From assembly GCA_002633005.1 (NCBI GenBank), contig NMRA01000258.1, positions 1 to 64,000 on the forward strand: a stretch of 64,000 nt of DNA, read 5' to 3'. Position numbers and translations under genes: made by a program. Source of the stretch: Phoronis australis (lineage: Eukaryota; Phoronida; Phoronidae). Shown piece after piece: positions 21,061 to 31,479 of the stretch; the stretch's first letter is position 1, and each line of letters opens with the position of its first letter. The notes under the pieces are model-generated. The model saw nothing but the letters and a program-made list of their open reading frames with translations. It ran no database searches and was not told where the DNA came from.

Positions 21061-21834
21061 TTAAAAATACGAAGAACGGGCACGTCTTAGAGCGAGAGTG
21101 ACCACCACCTTGCCACGATTGAAAGGAATGACATCGCCCACATCGTCACGAATGTCAATTTCAATGGTACCGAAGTGATTTCGTTGTATAGGTTTGAACT
21201 GAATGGTCTCAAAAACACGAACTACTGTCTCCGCAGGCTTTCCTTTCAAGGGGACAATCCTCAAGAGGGGTGCGAGTGTGTCTCCCACAACGACCGATTC
21301 CACGAGATCACAGTAGACGTAGAGAGCGTAAAATCCTCGATGAACATCGACCATCTGTGTGGGGTAATAAATACCCGGATCGTCGGTATAACTCTCCCGA
21401 TCGAGTCCCAACATGTCTTTTAATTTAGGACTGAACGTAATTTCAGCTCCTTTCTTGACACGCATATGCATCTTATTAGTCACGTCGTTGTACCCCAATT
21501 TAATTTTTTGATCTCTGTCTGAACCCCAGGGTCCTTTAAGCATGGCGTGAACGCTCTTGACCAGTTCTTTTGGGCTGTAATAAAATCCCGGAGCAAGAGT
21601 CTTGAGCGCATACCCGTCGTCCTTTCCTAGTTTCGTTCTCATCCAAGCTTCGCCGTGTCTTATGTTGTAGTACGTGTTAGGAAATTGAATTTCTGCAAGT
21701 CCTACCTCCCAACGTCCGTCCAGGTCAATGTCTCTGGGAAGCTTAGTCTTAAATTGCGCGAGTGTGTTGTCGGGGAAATAGTTCATGGAGCTGTTGCTCG
21801 GAAGTGTAAGATAGAACATCGATTCAGCTGTCAT
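21061..21834 (-). CDS. Polinton minor capsid protein (penton, single jelly-roll)
   Basis: An intact 257-residue ORF. The opening MTAESMFYLTLPSNSSMNYF, then NTLAQFKTKLPRDIDLDGRW and EVGLAEIQFPNTYYNI, is characteristic of Polinton minor capsid (penton-like) proteins, which close the five-fold vertices. Near the C-terminus PFNRGKVVVTLALRRARSSY matches the conserved family end. The start overlaps the 3' end of the small membrane-protein gene by 11 bp. The next gene starts 69 bp downstream. Confidence 0.9.
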   Translation of the reverse strand: MTAESMFYLTLPSNSSMNYFPDNTLAQFKTKLPRDIDLDGRWEVGLAEIQFPNTYYNIRHGEAWMRTKLGKDDGYALKTLAPGFYYSPKELVKSVHAMLKGPWGSDRDQKIKLGYNDVTNKMHMRVKKGAEITFSPKLKDMLGLDRESYTDDPGIYYPTQMVDVHRGFYALYVYCDLVESVVVGDTLAPLLRIVPLKGKPAETVVRVFETIQFKPIQRNHFGTIEIDIRDDVGDVIPFNRGKVVVTLALRRARSSYF

Positions 21835-22087
21835 TCTTGTTTAAAGACGGATTAGGTAAGACGACACCGAGTGAAGCGCTAATCAGCGTCACCCAAAGAG
21901 TCTGCTTGTCGTTCCCTGTTGTCAAATTGTATAAACTCCACACTATGATGGTGAAGAGGATGATCATTTGACTGAAGAATACAATTTCCTTCTTCGGTAC
22001 TTTTCGTCCGAATAACGGCCAGTTTCTCTCTGTTGTATTACCAAGTTCAAAATTCTCCTCGGGTGCGTCCGTTTCGTTGGAACTCAT
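21824..22087 (-). CDS. Small one-pass membrane protein of the Polinton cassette
   Basis: 87 residues if the ATG at 22085-22087 is the start. The N-terminus is acidic (MSSNETDAPEENFELG) and the middle is basic (GRKVPKKE). Then comes a strong transmembrane segment (IVFFSQMIILFTIIVWSLYN) and a second moderately hydrophobic stretch (TLWVTLISASLGVVLPN). The frame stays open upstream into the N gap, so a longer protein is possible. Polintons often have short membrane proteins of unknown role at this position. Confidence 0.65.
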   Translation of the reverse strand: MSSNETDAPEENFELGNTTERNWPLFGRKVPKKEIVFFSQMIILFTIIVWSLYNLTTGNDKQTLWVTLISASLGVVLPNPSLNKNDS

Positions 22088-22115
22088 GCTATTGAATGAG
22101 AGCAATGGTGTGAGT

Positions 22116-22835
22116 NNNNNNNNNNNNNNNNNNNNNNNNNNNNNNNNNNNNNNNNNNNNNNNNNNNNNNNNNNNNNNNNNNNNNNNNNNNNNNNNNNNNN
22201 NNNNNNNNNNNNNNNNNNNNNNNNNNNNNNNNNNNNNNNNNNNNNNNNNNNNNNNNNNNNNNNNNNNNNNNNNNNNNNNNNNNNNNNNNNNNNNNNNNNN
22301 NNNNNNNNNNNNNNNNNNNNNNNNNNNNNNNNNNNNNNNNNNNNNNNNNNNNNNNNNNNNNNNNNNNNNNNNNNNNNNNNNNNNNNNNNNNNNNNNNNNN
22401 NNNNNNNNNNNNNNNNNNNNNNNNNNNNNNNNNNNNNNNNNNNNNNNNNNNNNNNNNNNNNNNNNNNNNNNNNNNNNNNNNNNNNNNNNNNNNNNNNNNN
22501 NNNNNNNNNNNNNNNNNNNNNNNNNNNNNNNNNNNNNNNNNNNNNNNNNNNNNNNNNNNNNNNNNNNNNNNNNNNNNNNNNNNNNNNNNNNNNNNNNNNN
22601 NNNNNNNNNNNNNNNNNNNNNNNNNNNNNNNNNNNNNNNNNNNNNNNNNNNNNNNNNNNNNNNNNNNNNNNNNNNNNNNNNNNNNNNNNNNNNNNNNNNN
22701 NNNNNNNNNNNNNNNNNNNNNNNNNNNNNNNNNNNNNNNNNNNNNNNNNNNNNNNNNNNNNNNNNNNNNNNNNNNNNNNNNNNNNNNNNNNNNNNNNNNN
22801 NNNNNNNNNNNNNNNNNNNNNNNNNNNNNNNNNNN
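22116..22835. other. Assembly gap (720 N)
   Basis: A run of N inside the Polinton integrase. Apparent ORFs spanning it are artefacts. Confidence 0.99.
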
Positions 22836-23426
22836 CTGCAAGGTCTTGCATTTCCGTCCACTGGCGAAAATAAGTTTGAAAGCTTCAACTAAGCTTTTTC
22901 CCGTCTTGTCTTGAAGTGGTACAGCGAAAGCGTATTTCGAGAGTACGTCTATGCAGGTAAGAATGTACCTGTGGCCGTCATTGAATTTTGCCAACTTGGA
23001 GACGTCTACGAGGTCGGCTTGGAATTGTTGATCGATGGAGCCAACGATAACGCGCCGTCTCGTAAAATTTCTAACCAGAGGCTTGTGCCGAACGTAAGTG
23101 TCTTGGTTACTAAGCCAGTTTTTCACAATCCGTTTCTTCAATTTGCCTTTTAGGCTTCGATGAGTGGAGTCTAATCCTCCAAAACTTCCCGGGTGCCTTG
23201 GATCGTAGTACACGCGTCTTAATTTTCCATCAATGTCGCGTTGTTTCTTTCCCTTTTGTCTCATTGCGAATGAGAGGTCTAGGTGGTGTCGGTCGTTAAT
23301 ATGGGGTCCATCGCGGTCGCGATACAACCCTTTTTCGTTTCTTGATTTTGGGAGTCGTTTCCGTGCTCTCTTGTAGTAACCACCAACGTTCTTTATTTCC
23401 AATAAGTTCCCGCGGAACATTAGCAT
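22836..23426 (-). CDS. Polinton integrase, N-terminal two thirds (partial)
   Basis: A retrovirus-like DDE integrase of the kind that inserts Polintons with a 6-bp target duplication. Visible parts are a basic N-terminal region (KRARKRLPKSRNEKGLYRDR), RRVYYDPRHPGSFGGLDSTH, then the start of the RNase-H-fold core: QQFQADLVDVSKLAKFNDGH containing the first catalytic Asp, and YILTCIDVLSKYAFAVPLQD. TGKSLVEAFKLIFASGRKC follows just before the N gap. The second Asp, the Glu and any chromodomain would lie in 22116-22835. The frame shown is continuous only because Ns were read through. The true start may differ. Confidence 0.88.
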
Positions 23427-23483
23427 TTCTCAATTCCCGAGAAAACTCTTTCCAGCCCGATGGTGCCATCCGTTTTCGTTTCC

Positions 23484-23509
23484 AACACACACACACACAC
23501 ACACACAAG
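23484..23509. repeat. (CA)n microsatellite
   Basis: About 12 CA units directly upstream of the integrase gene. Element 2 sequence can no longer be followed beyond it. Confidence 0.95.
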
Positions 23510-24054
23510 GTATGACAATCGGGACAATCACAAAACTCACTGCTAAATCACAATCAAGGTCCATAATAGACCATATTCGAGAGTTGACTGTGTTACGGTC
23601 TACAAACTAAAATTTTTGGTCACTTACCAAATGCCGACTGAATCTCATATGCAAAGAGTTATGGTTGTGCAAGTTAAAAAATCATCAAAATCGGACTGAG
23701 AAATAAATGCATGATTTTGTCTATGAATTTCATGCATTTTTATTGTTACGAGTGGCCATTTTAAAAATTACAATTTTCAACAGTCAGCAGTAGAAAAGAA
23801 ATTTAGTTTATTAAGTTAGCAATTGCTTTGATATGACTGAGAATAACTTGAGTCACTTTCAGAATCACTTAGATGAAGTTGCGCTTAATTATTGAGAAAT
23901 GGTAGGATTCATAAAACACGAGGCACTCGTTACGAAATTTGTAAATTCTGTGTTTCTAACCCTCACCTACTGTAAAGAAGGTTAAAAGCTTAAGTTCACT
24001 AAACGGGTTCAGCAAACCATGAGCAATTGTTCTTTCTTCTGCTACCATTTACAG
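23510..24054. other. Non-coding stretch beside Polinton element 2
   Basis: AT-rich. No TIR resembling 17252-18000 and no CACCGT next to an ACTACT terminus was seen. Confidence 0.5.
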
Positions 24055-24197
24055 TGTCCTGCTACAGCGAGTTCGCATCAAATTTCCGATCAAACCACAA
24101 AATTCTTCCCAAAAATCCGCTGCCTGAGTACTGTCAATGTGTTGGTACGGAATTATCCGATGAGTTACGGATGGACGGCAATTGCCAGTTTATCAAG
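24055..24197 (+). CDS. Exon of an unidentified gene (first of a phase-matched pair)
   Basis: The acceptor is CATTTACAG (AG 24053-24054) and the donor is AAG|GTAAGT. The exon starts after one codon base and ends in phase 0. It encodes SCYSEFASNFRSNHKILPKN then PLPEYCQCVGTELSDELRMD and GNCQFIK, open through 47 codons. I do not recognise the family. The next candidate exon (24279) is in compatible phase, which argues for a real gene rather than chance. Confidence 0.45.
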
Positions 24198-24278
24198 GTA
24201 AGTTACAAATAAGTGTAGAGTTATTGATGTTGTGACCTCCTGTTACAAATCGGTAATTTCTGTTTGGCACATTGACAG

Positions 24279-24371
24279 TACGCAGCAGCTTTGGAAAGAT
24301 CTTTGTACTTTGACCGCGAATTTGTTTGGAACTCGCTAGAGCAAGACTCCGCAAATGCTTTCAGAAGAAAG
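24279..24371 (+). CDS. Exon of an unidentified gene (second of the pair)
   Basis: The acceptor is CATTGACAG (AG 24277-24278) and the donor is AAG|GTTACA, a weak but valid GT. It is 31 codons, phase 0 at both ends: YAAALERSLYFDREFVWNSL then EQDSANAFRRK, a plausible helical, polar sequence. The 81-bp intron between the two exons is short but normal. Further exons were not found. Confidence 0.4.
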
Positions 24372-27300
24372 GTTACAATTGCTTATGGTTTATTGAACCC
24401 CTGTCTTGCAATGTGTAAATTTATTAAGTTATGTGTTTGATATCGATGGCTGAAGTGAAGCACCCGTGTAATTCCTTAAATCCCGAGTGTCATATGTATA
24501 TAGTGTATTGGATTGGAGTTGAGAATGCCTGTGGTTTCATCCACTAAATAACGCCCGGGCCTGCTTTTCAGTGATTGCCTGTTTCTCTAAATCAGTGACC
24601 GCTATATCCTACCAGTGCCTTATGACTTATGTTGGCTATCCTGGCCCATGTCCATGCTTTGAACAATTTGCGTACGAGGAAAACACGCATTTCTAAAGAA
24701 GGAATATTCATCGCTGGCTCTTCACCTGTGCTCTGAGCGGGGAGCCAAAGTCTGACACAGTTGTGATGACAGCATTAATAGTCCCGTGCGAACGAGACCT
24801 CATTATGCAGCCATACTGTGTAGTTGAAACACTGGCAAATTTTCAAAATGCAGGAAGCAATTAATTTCATTAATTTAAACGTTATGGTGGTATTCAACTG
24901 TAAAAAGGAACATAGTATGGTTTTCGATTTCTAAAAATGGCATATTGATATACTCTGAGGATTTACAAATGCTGTTCATAATTAACTATTCACATAATTG
25001 GTTTATTATTAACTAAACTGCATTACGGCAAATAAAAACGACACTCGATGATCAAATTAGATGTCGTTAAGACAGCACTCGATCACCCAGTCATATTTCC
25101 CAGAATGTGCAAAATGACAGTAATCACGTGTTGTAAAGACTAAGACTAGCTTCAAAGTCAATGAAAAATTTTAAGCAATAGATGAGGTGAGTCGGTGAGC
25201 GAGAGCTGTTACTTTTAAGTTTCACTAACAATCAAAATCTGCCACTATTTTGGCACTTCAAACTTAAATATGAAACCAAAAGATATAGCAACCTAGCAAG
25301 AAACAAAACAAAGTGGACTGCAGTATTAAAAATAAAATGATGAAAACCGATATTAAGCTAATGTTTAAAAACCAACAATCATTTGGGAGGTACTCTCCCT
25401 TTGTCAAGATGAATCAAAGTTGTTGTGTTTAATTATTTTGCAATATTTAAAATATTTCAAATCCAAACCATCCTTTCGACATTTTAGGCAGGAATGCTGT
25501 TCAAATGCCAGAGAAAACCAATTTCGGTATAGTAACAACCACCACTGTTGAGAAAGTAGTGCTTAGAGCCTTTACCTATCTGTCTCTTTAGCTGAATACT
25601 AACAGGGTGCTGAATAGGCATCATAAAATTTATCCGAGGCTAAAGGGAATCTTGGTGGTCACCAGTGTAAGCGAAAGTTCTACATCTTGAGTAAACAAAA
25701 TTACTTACTGGTGTTTGAAAAATAGGTGTTCTACCACTAATCTGAAGATATTTTGTGGAACGAAATATATTGGCTAACATTCACTCTAATATGAAATATA
25801 GCATCTCACCTGTTGGCTAGTTTCTTTTTTCGCTGATTCTTCAATCCACTGTTCTTCTGCCAGGAGGCTGTGTACGGATCACTCTGCCAGGAGGCTGTGT
25901 ACGGATCACATCAAATTATGGGAATTGTGATGGTTTTTATTTCGTTATAAGGTTTAGTATTTTAAGACTAGCAAACCAAATTTGAGAACAAACTTTGTAG
26001 AGCTCTGCAAACCTGCCATCATCTCCCAAGAGATGTCGCAAAAATTTTAGGAAATGGCACGCATGCATGTCATGAGCGTACTGTTTTCAAAACTATGTTA
26101 GATTTCTTTGTTACAAAAGGCAAAGAGTTACGCAGGGATATTTCTGACCAGGTTTGGACCTGTGCCCTTGGGCATTCTTGGTGATAAAAAGTGTACATTT
26201 TTTAAAAAGTTGTGCCCATCAGACTTTGTGTAATTAAATAGTAATATAGGAAACAGAAACCCACAGGCAATCAACATAGGAATAGAGTCATGTTTCACCC
26301 GACTGGCTGGAAGTTAACTAGAATCTTGCATTTTTGGAAAAGTGTCGCATTTTAAAAGATGCACCTGGGGCACACTGTTGCAATGTGCACAAAGGCCCAG
26401 TTCATGAATATCCCTGATTATGCTACAAAATGATGTTTATTAGACTGGCTGTAATGGGCAAGATAAGTCTTCAGTTGACTACCAGATTTTGCATGCACCC
26501 CCACTGGTCGTTAGCTCTACATGTAGTACATTTATAAGTTTCACAGGGTGACTAGCAGAACTACCTTGGCAGTGTGAATTTTCGAGGTCTATTACTAGTA
26601 GTATTGGCGGTTAACACATATTGGTAAGCTGTATTTTGACAATAGTTCTCATTCATTTTATCTTTTCCCACGAACCTTTGTTTTATTTTGAGGCAGGAAA
26701 TAATACTTGCATCAACTTGAGACTTAGTATTATGTATTTTGTAAAGTCTGAACTCATAAATCCAACTTTTACTACTCTGTAGAGGCAAATTGCAGCTGAA
26801 GGATTATCCCGGGCAATCCTCTTTTTTGCTGCCCCAAGGTCAGTCAATTTTTTTCCTGCTCCTCCTCTTTGGTCTTCACTCTAGGTACACAAATTCTTAC
26901 TATTTTTACAAAACGTCAGGGAAAACTGAAGAGCTCAGACTGCACGCTAGTGCTGGACCGCCAATACTAACAAAATTGTGACTGGATTGGAAAAATATTT
27001 GCACTTTGAATAAAATTACTTCTCTAGTCTTTGTAAATTATGAAGAAGACTTGAAAGCATAAAAAATTACTTTGACTGAACATACGGACAAGTTTTGTTC
27101 ACCTGTACAAGACGTCATTTCAAAATTAGGAACAAATATGGCAGCGAGATTGAACTCGGTGGGAGTACGTAGTTTTTACTGGTCTACTTAAATTTAAATG
27201 TCATCAATGAAAGGAGATGAATCTTTGCTGTTATACAGTATTTTTTTTAAATGTTAAACCTTTTAGGGCATCCAAAAGACACTCAATTGAAGCTTAGTTA

Positions 27301-28201
27301 ATCTGTTTTTAGTTTCACATTAAACGTGTTTTGACATTTCTGAATTATTGCATTTTTGTTGATGGAATCTGGTGCAAGCATCAGCCATCCTCAAACATAC
27401 CTGTTACCATGGTGAGCTCTTTGCAGATGGCAATGTAACATCATAAAGTGATTTCTATTTTCAGTTGTCATAGTCACTTGTTTGCAAAGTTATTAAAGGA
27501 AGTCATCAGCCTCACAATCAATTGAATTTCATTAAATTTTGTTACTTTTGTGCTTAGTATAGTTTGGTTCGTTGAAATAGGACTGTATTTTTTGTTTGAC
27601 AGCTTAATACAGACTCACTCATGCTTAATGTGCTTGAGTTATGGGAGACACTGGAAAATTCGAAATATAAATAGCTTGCTTTGGAGCATCTTGTCTCAGG
27701 TATGGTGGATAGGTCTCAAGTGAAACTTTCGTCATTATGCTCCAGCTCTGGGGGGTGAGTAGTGGGACTCGGCTTACAGCTGTGTCATTATCAGTTTGAC
27801 AGTGCTAGCAAGGGGAGAAAGTTGACAAACCAATGTATACATAGTCCAGTTGTCCATTGTCCGTCTTCATCTGATAAGCGCTCACGTAATTCAGCAGTTT
27901 ATGTTGCAAATAGCGCTCCTGACGCAAACCGATATTTAAAATGTTTTATTTCCAAGCAGCGTTCAATAAATGTCATGAAGAAGATGTTTTTTTTGTGAAT
28001 TACTATCACTAAATAACTTCAAACGAAGAAAAAGGTTTGACTTTCAGAGAAATTAAGACTTAACTTTCAACTGCTGATTTCTTTGTGTGACTGCAAGCTC
28101 TTACCTGCTTACTACCTTTGTGTGCCAACACGCTGGGCTTGTTTGTCAAGTTTTATCGTGATTTTAGATCAGATTGTGATGCTAGAAATTTCTTGATTTA
28201 A
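24372..28201. other. Long gene-free AT-rich stretch
   Basis: No domain-bearing ORF or convincing exon on either strand. Short direct duplications occur, for example at 25862-25913. Confidence 0.5.
25862..25913. repeat. Tandem duplication of a 26-bp unit
   Basis: Two adjacent copies of AGGAGGCTGTGTACGGATCA context separated by CTCTGCC. Confidence 0.85.
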
Positions 28202-28269
28202 AACAATGTTACGTTCCATTACCCTGGACTGATAATATCAGTCAAGGGATAATGGTACCTAACATTGTT
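28202..28269. repeat. Short imperfect hairpin
   Basis: The left arm reads ACAATGTTACGTTCCATTAC and on to GGACTGATA. The right arm reads TATCAGTC and on to GGGATAATGG and TAACATTGT. Arms of ~30 nt flank a 1-2 nt loop with a few mismatches. It may be a tiny MITE or a stem-loop RNA precursor. It is non-coding. Confidence 0.7.
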
Positions 28270-28619
28270 CGAGTCATTGATTTACGGGGTATCTCCTTTC
28301 ATGACTAACTTAACTCCAGTATGAGCAGACCGTTGATGTACTCTGCAAATTTAATTGAATCATTCATATCATCTTCGGTAAGTTAATGGCATCAAAGTAA
28401 ACAGTGGGTGACATTGTCATTATTGAAGTACTTGCAAGGTAGTGCTGATGCATCCCGTACACGCTAATATTTTTTAATGTGACAATTTGAGAACATTTAC
28501 ATTATGCTAATTTATGGAGACCTTCTTTGGCACCCAGTAATAAAATCATGTCCAGTAGTGCATAGGCAGGGAGGAAGATTGGTTCAGAATAAAATGTGTT
28601 TCTTTGTTTGCACGCTACA

Positions 28620-29418
28620 GTTTGCAATTCTTATTCCATCAACGCGAAATTGAAACGCAACATGTATAGATCTCGTGAATGGCTCAAAGCATGTTGCTTT
28701 TGAAATCGGATACAAGATGTCGCTGTGGTGGCTATTTTTCCCTTATTTCATTTGCGAAGCTATGGCTGTGATGTTTCTGGTCATATTTTTCTGATTTTTC
28801 TTTTTGTGGATACATCGTCCCAAGAGCTGTTGCACTGAAATGTTGCATTTGTTTTTTCTAGTTTTTACGGTTCTTCAGTTATTCGAGGTTTTCTGAGGAT
28901 TGGTCTCCAAATATATGAGTTATATGTCTTCGGAATCCTTTGTATCGTAATCCCTGTCTGAAATTTCTTATTATGACATGGATAAATCTTTTCAAGCACT
29001 ATCAATGTTGTGAACCAGTTTCTGCTACGACTTACTGTTCTCGCGATATTCAAGATTTACTGCTCAGATGACTGCTCTTTCAATTGACCAGTGCTTAATT
29101 TAATAGAGCACTTTGTTAGCCAATCACATTTGTTCTAGAAATCTCATTTTTCGTCTGATCAACACGAAATTTTCATATAGAGTTTACTTAGTCAGAAGCG
29201 CGAGGACTGTTGTTCTTGGGTGAAATCGCATACAAGATGGCACTGTGACAGCCATTTTTGGAACTATATTTGCAGAGCTCTATATCCGCGATCCTTTGAT
29301 CGAACTTCAAATTTGGTATTTATAAATAGATACCCTTCCGGGATGTACGTTAGTGTAATAAGATAAGGGTCATGATTGTTTATGTTCTTGGTTTCATCAT
29401 CAATCTCATTTTTAAATT
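28620..29418 (+). repeat. Dispersed repeat family B, copy 1 (left part, split)
   Basis: Landmarks are TCTCGTGAATGGCTCRAA, ATACAAGATGKCGCTGTGG, and TTTACTGCT...GATGACTG. These also occur in order at 58330-58575 and 59230-59590. The copy is interrupted at 29418 by the inserted element 29419-31396 and resumes at 31397 with ATTTCACCAAGTGTCGCTCT. No coding capacity. Confidence 0.7.
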
Positions 29419-31396
29419 GTTAGGATTGTTCTAAATCTCCTCGACACCCTACGACCCATGACCCCCACGACCCATGACCCACAATTCCCTCGACGCATGA
29501 TCTGCAGCAATACTATCTCTGCGCATTTTACTCATTTCATAATTTTATTACTTCGCTGAGTGACTTTCCCATAAGACATATTACTACTTGAATCTGCTCT
29601 GGCTCGAGACTGCTGGTTGAAAACAGAAAGCGGTTTAAAGGAGAATGCCACCCAATTTAATTAATCTTTTTTGCCTCGCATACGGTCGATCTTACCTTGC
29701 CAAGAGATGTCGCGTTAACCTGTGAGGAAGGTGAGAAACGACGCTAGGGACGTCAGTGGTTCATATGCAGAGTGAATGCCGCTATGTTGCGGTGCATCGT
29801 TCCTTGTCCGAACTAAGCAGCTGCAATGAAAGTGGGTATATCGTTTTTTTTTACTTCCTCGAGAGTCCGAAGTGCCCCTTGGTAGTGAAGAATGAAATGT
29901 ACGCTGTAAATAGCAAGTATGAGGTCGTGAAACATCTCCGTGTCTGTGGCCTGCAGACGTCTGCACAGTGCCTGACGAATGCTGGCTTACCAAATAACTC
30001 AATACGTTCCGTTGTCTGAGTTTGTTCACGGCGCCTCTCTGGTATTTCTTCATCACTGTATTCCTGTTCGAATTGATAGCCTGTAAATCTTATTAACAAT
30101 CCACCTGCGAAGTCGGGACTGATGAGTTCTAGCTCGTGAAGTCGGGATTGCGAGTTGCCATGTTGGCGTTTATTCAGGCTGAGCGTTCTGTTTCGAAATG
30201 AATTATTCTCACCCTTACCGTACTTATATAAAACTGAAACAAAGTCTGTCTCATTAGATGCAATTTGTAATGCCTTTGGAGTGTTCGTAAGTGTAAATGA
30301 TTTGAGAAGCCAGCAATGACTAAATCACTGCGTACGGCTTTAGGTACCGCAATAAAGCTAATTAACGGGACACTGAAGCCGTGTGAGTTCATGCTAATTT
30401 AGTGTTTGCTGGCAGAAACTGTTGTAAAACAGCTCGATTTCCATCCCACGGCTAGGTGTTAGGGGAATCTTTATTTACATTTACATTACTCAAATAATGA
30501 TTGTCAATGTATAACTTCTGCCTTGACGGTGCCTGTGGCCAAAGCGGAACCTGAATTCGCGGCCCCCGACGCAGATTTGCACGTTTCGTGGTAATTCACC
30601 AACATAATCACGTGCACATTACTTTGGCTCACTAGTATAGTATTTTCTTGACTGGAAGTTTAGTTTCCACTGAACTTTGGCTGGTTTAGGGTCTGATCAG
30701 TTTCCGAGCCACTGGCCGGGATATGACGAGTCAATCCGGCCCGGCCGAGACGGGCCTGATCGGGCTCCGAGCCACTGGCCAGGATAACAAACGTTTTGTG
30801 TTTAGAACTCAAAAAATCTAAACAACACAGATCTAGGTTCTCCTGTCTGTATCTCAAGGAAAATACTTCAAAATTTTCTCCGAACAGACCCCAAACTCCT
30901 GCTACGGACCTTATTGGCCTGCCAAACTTTGTAGGCTACGGTGTGTCCAAATACCAATAAATCCGTAAGAGCAAAATAAAACAACACGTTTTTATAAGAA
31001 CTCGGTGTATTTTTAAGGGTTTTACATCGAAGTTTGATGATTTATTGGTGCTAAACGATGACTTCAAGTGATAAGCTGACGCCAGTAACCCGTGTTGTGA
31101 ACTGCTGAACAGACTGCGTGTGAAACCGATGACGTCATTGGATAATTTCAACACCTCCGTTTGCCGTCAGGTGTCAGGTAACGCAACCGTACGTGTCGTT
31201 ATGGAGTAGAACTACTCGATCTAAATTGATACAAATTAGGTTGTTTTTGGGTGGCATGCTCCTTTAAGAACATGATCTGAAATGGTAGACTATGAATGTG
31301 TGGTTCGAGGGGGTCATGTGAGTGGGTCGAGGAGGTCGTAAGTCGAGGGGGTCATGAGTGGAGGGGTCGTGAGTCAAGGGGGTTTTAGAACAATCC
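29419..31396. mobile_element. 1978-bp inverted-repeat DNA element nested in family B repeat
   Basis: The ends pair as inverted repeats: GGATTGTTCTAAATCTCCTC on the left against the reverse complement of GAGTCAAGGGGGTTTTAGAA-CAATCC on the right. They continue through the CGACCCATGACC-type arrays (29440-29500 and 31290-31385) and through ATGCCACCCAATTT (29645) against the GGGTGGCATGCTCCTTT block (31245). AAATT flanks both sides (29414-29418 and 31397-31401), consistent with a 5-bp target duplication. No transposase motif is visible in the interior ORFs, so it is probably non-autonomous. Confidence 0.7.
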
Positions 31397-31479
31397 AAAT
31401 TTTTTATTTATTTCACCAAGTGTCGCTCTTCAGAACGCCTTTATTATGCACCCACATAAATATTTATAATTATGTGGAC

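Larger units (their letters stand above)
17252..23483 (-). mobile_element. Capsid-bearing Polinton/Maverick remnant (element 2)
   Basis: The left terminus AGTAGTATAG (17252) is followed by a TIR related to element 1, including GTTTAAACGTGTATTAATRA and the CACTACAAAAATCATC block. It then holds a compact minus-strand cassette: protease, major capsid, basic core-like protein, minor capsid, membrane protein and integrase. The insertion disrupts a LINE RT. The candidate target hexamer CACCGT (17246-17251) has no partner near 23.5 kb. No right TIR, polB or packaging ATPase was found. The right limit is set at the (CA)n tract and is uncertain. An N gap (22116-22835) hides the end of integrase and possibly more genes. 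Confidence 0.9.

Noticed and set aside
22084-22892. Long ORFs on both strands across the N gap
   Set aside because: They exist only because Ns were translated. The real content is integrase on the right and the membrane protein on the left.
29400-29500. CRISPR-like or regulatory array of CGACCCATGACC units
   Set aside because: Units are short, irregular and recur inverted at the other end of the element at 31396, so they are sub-terminal transposon repeats.
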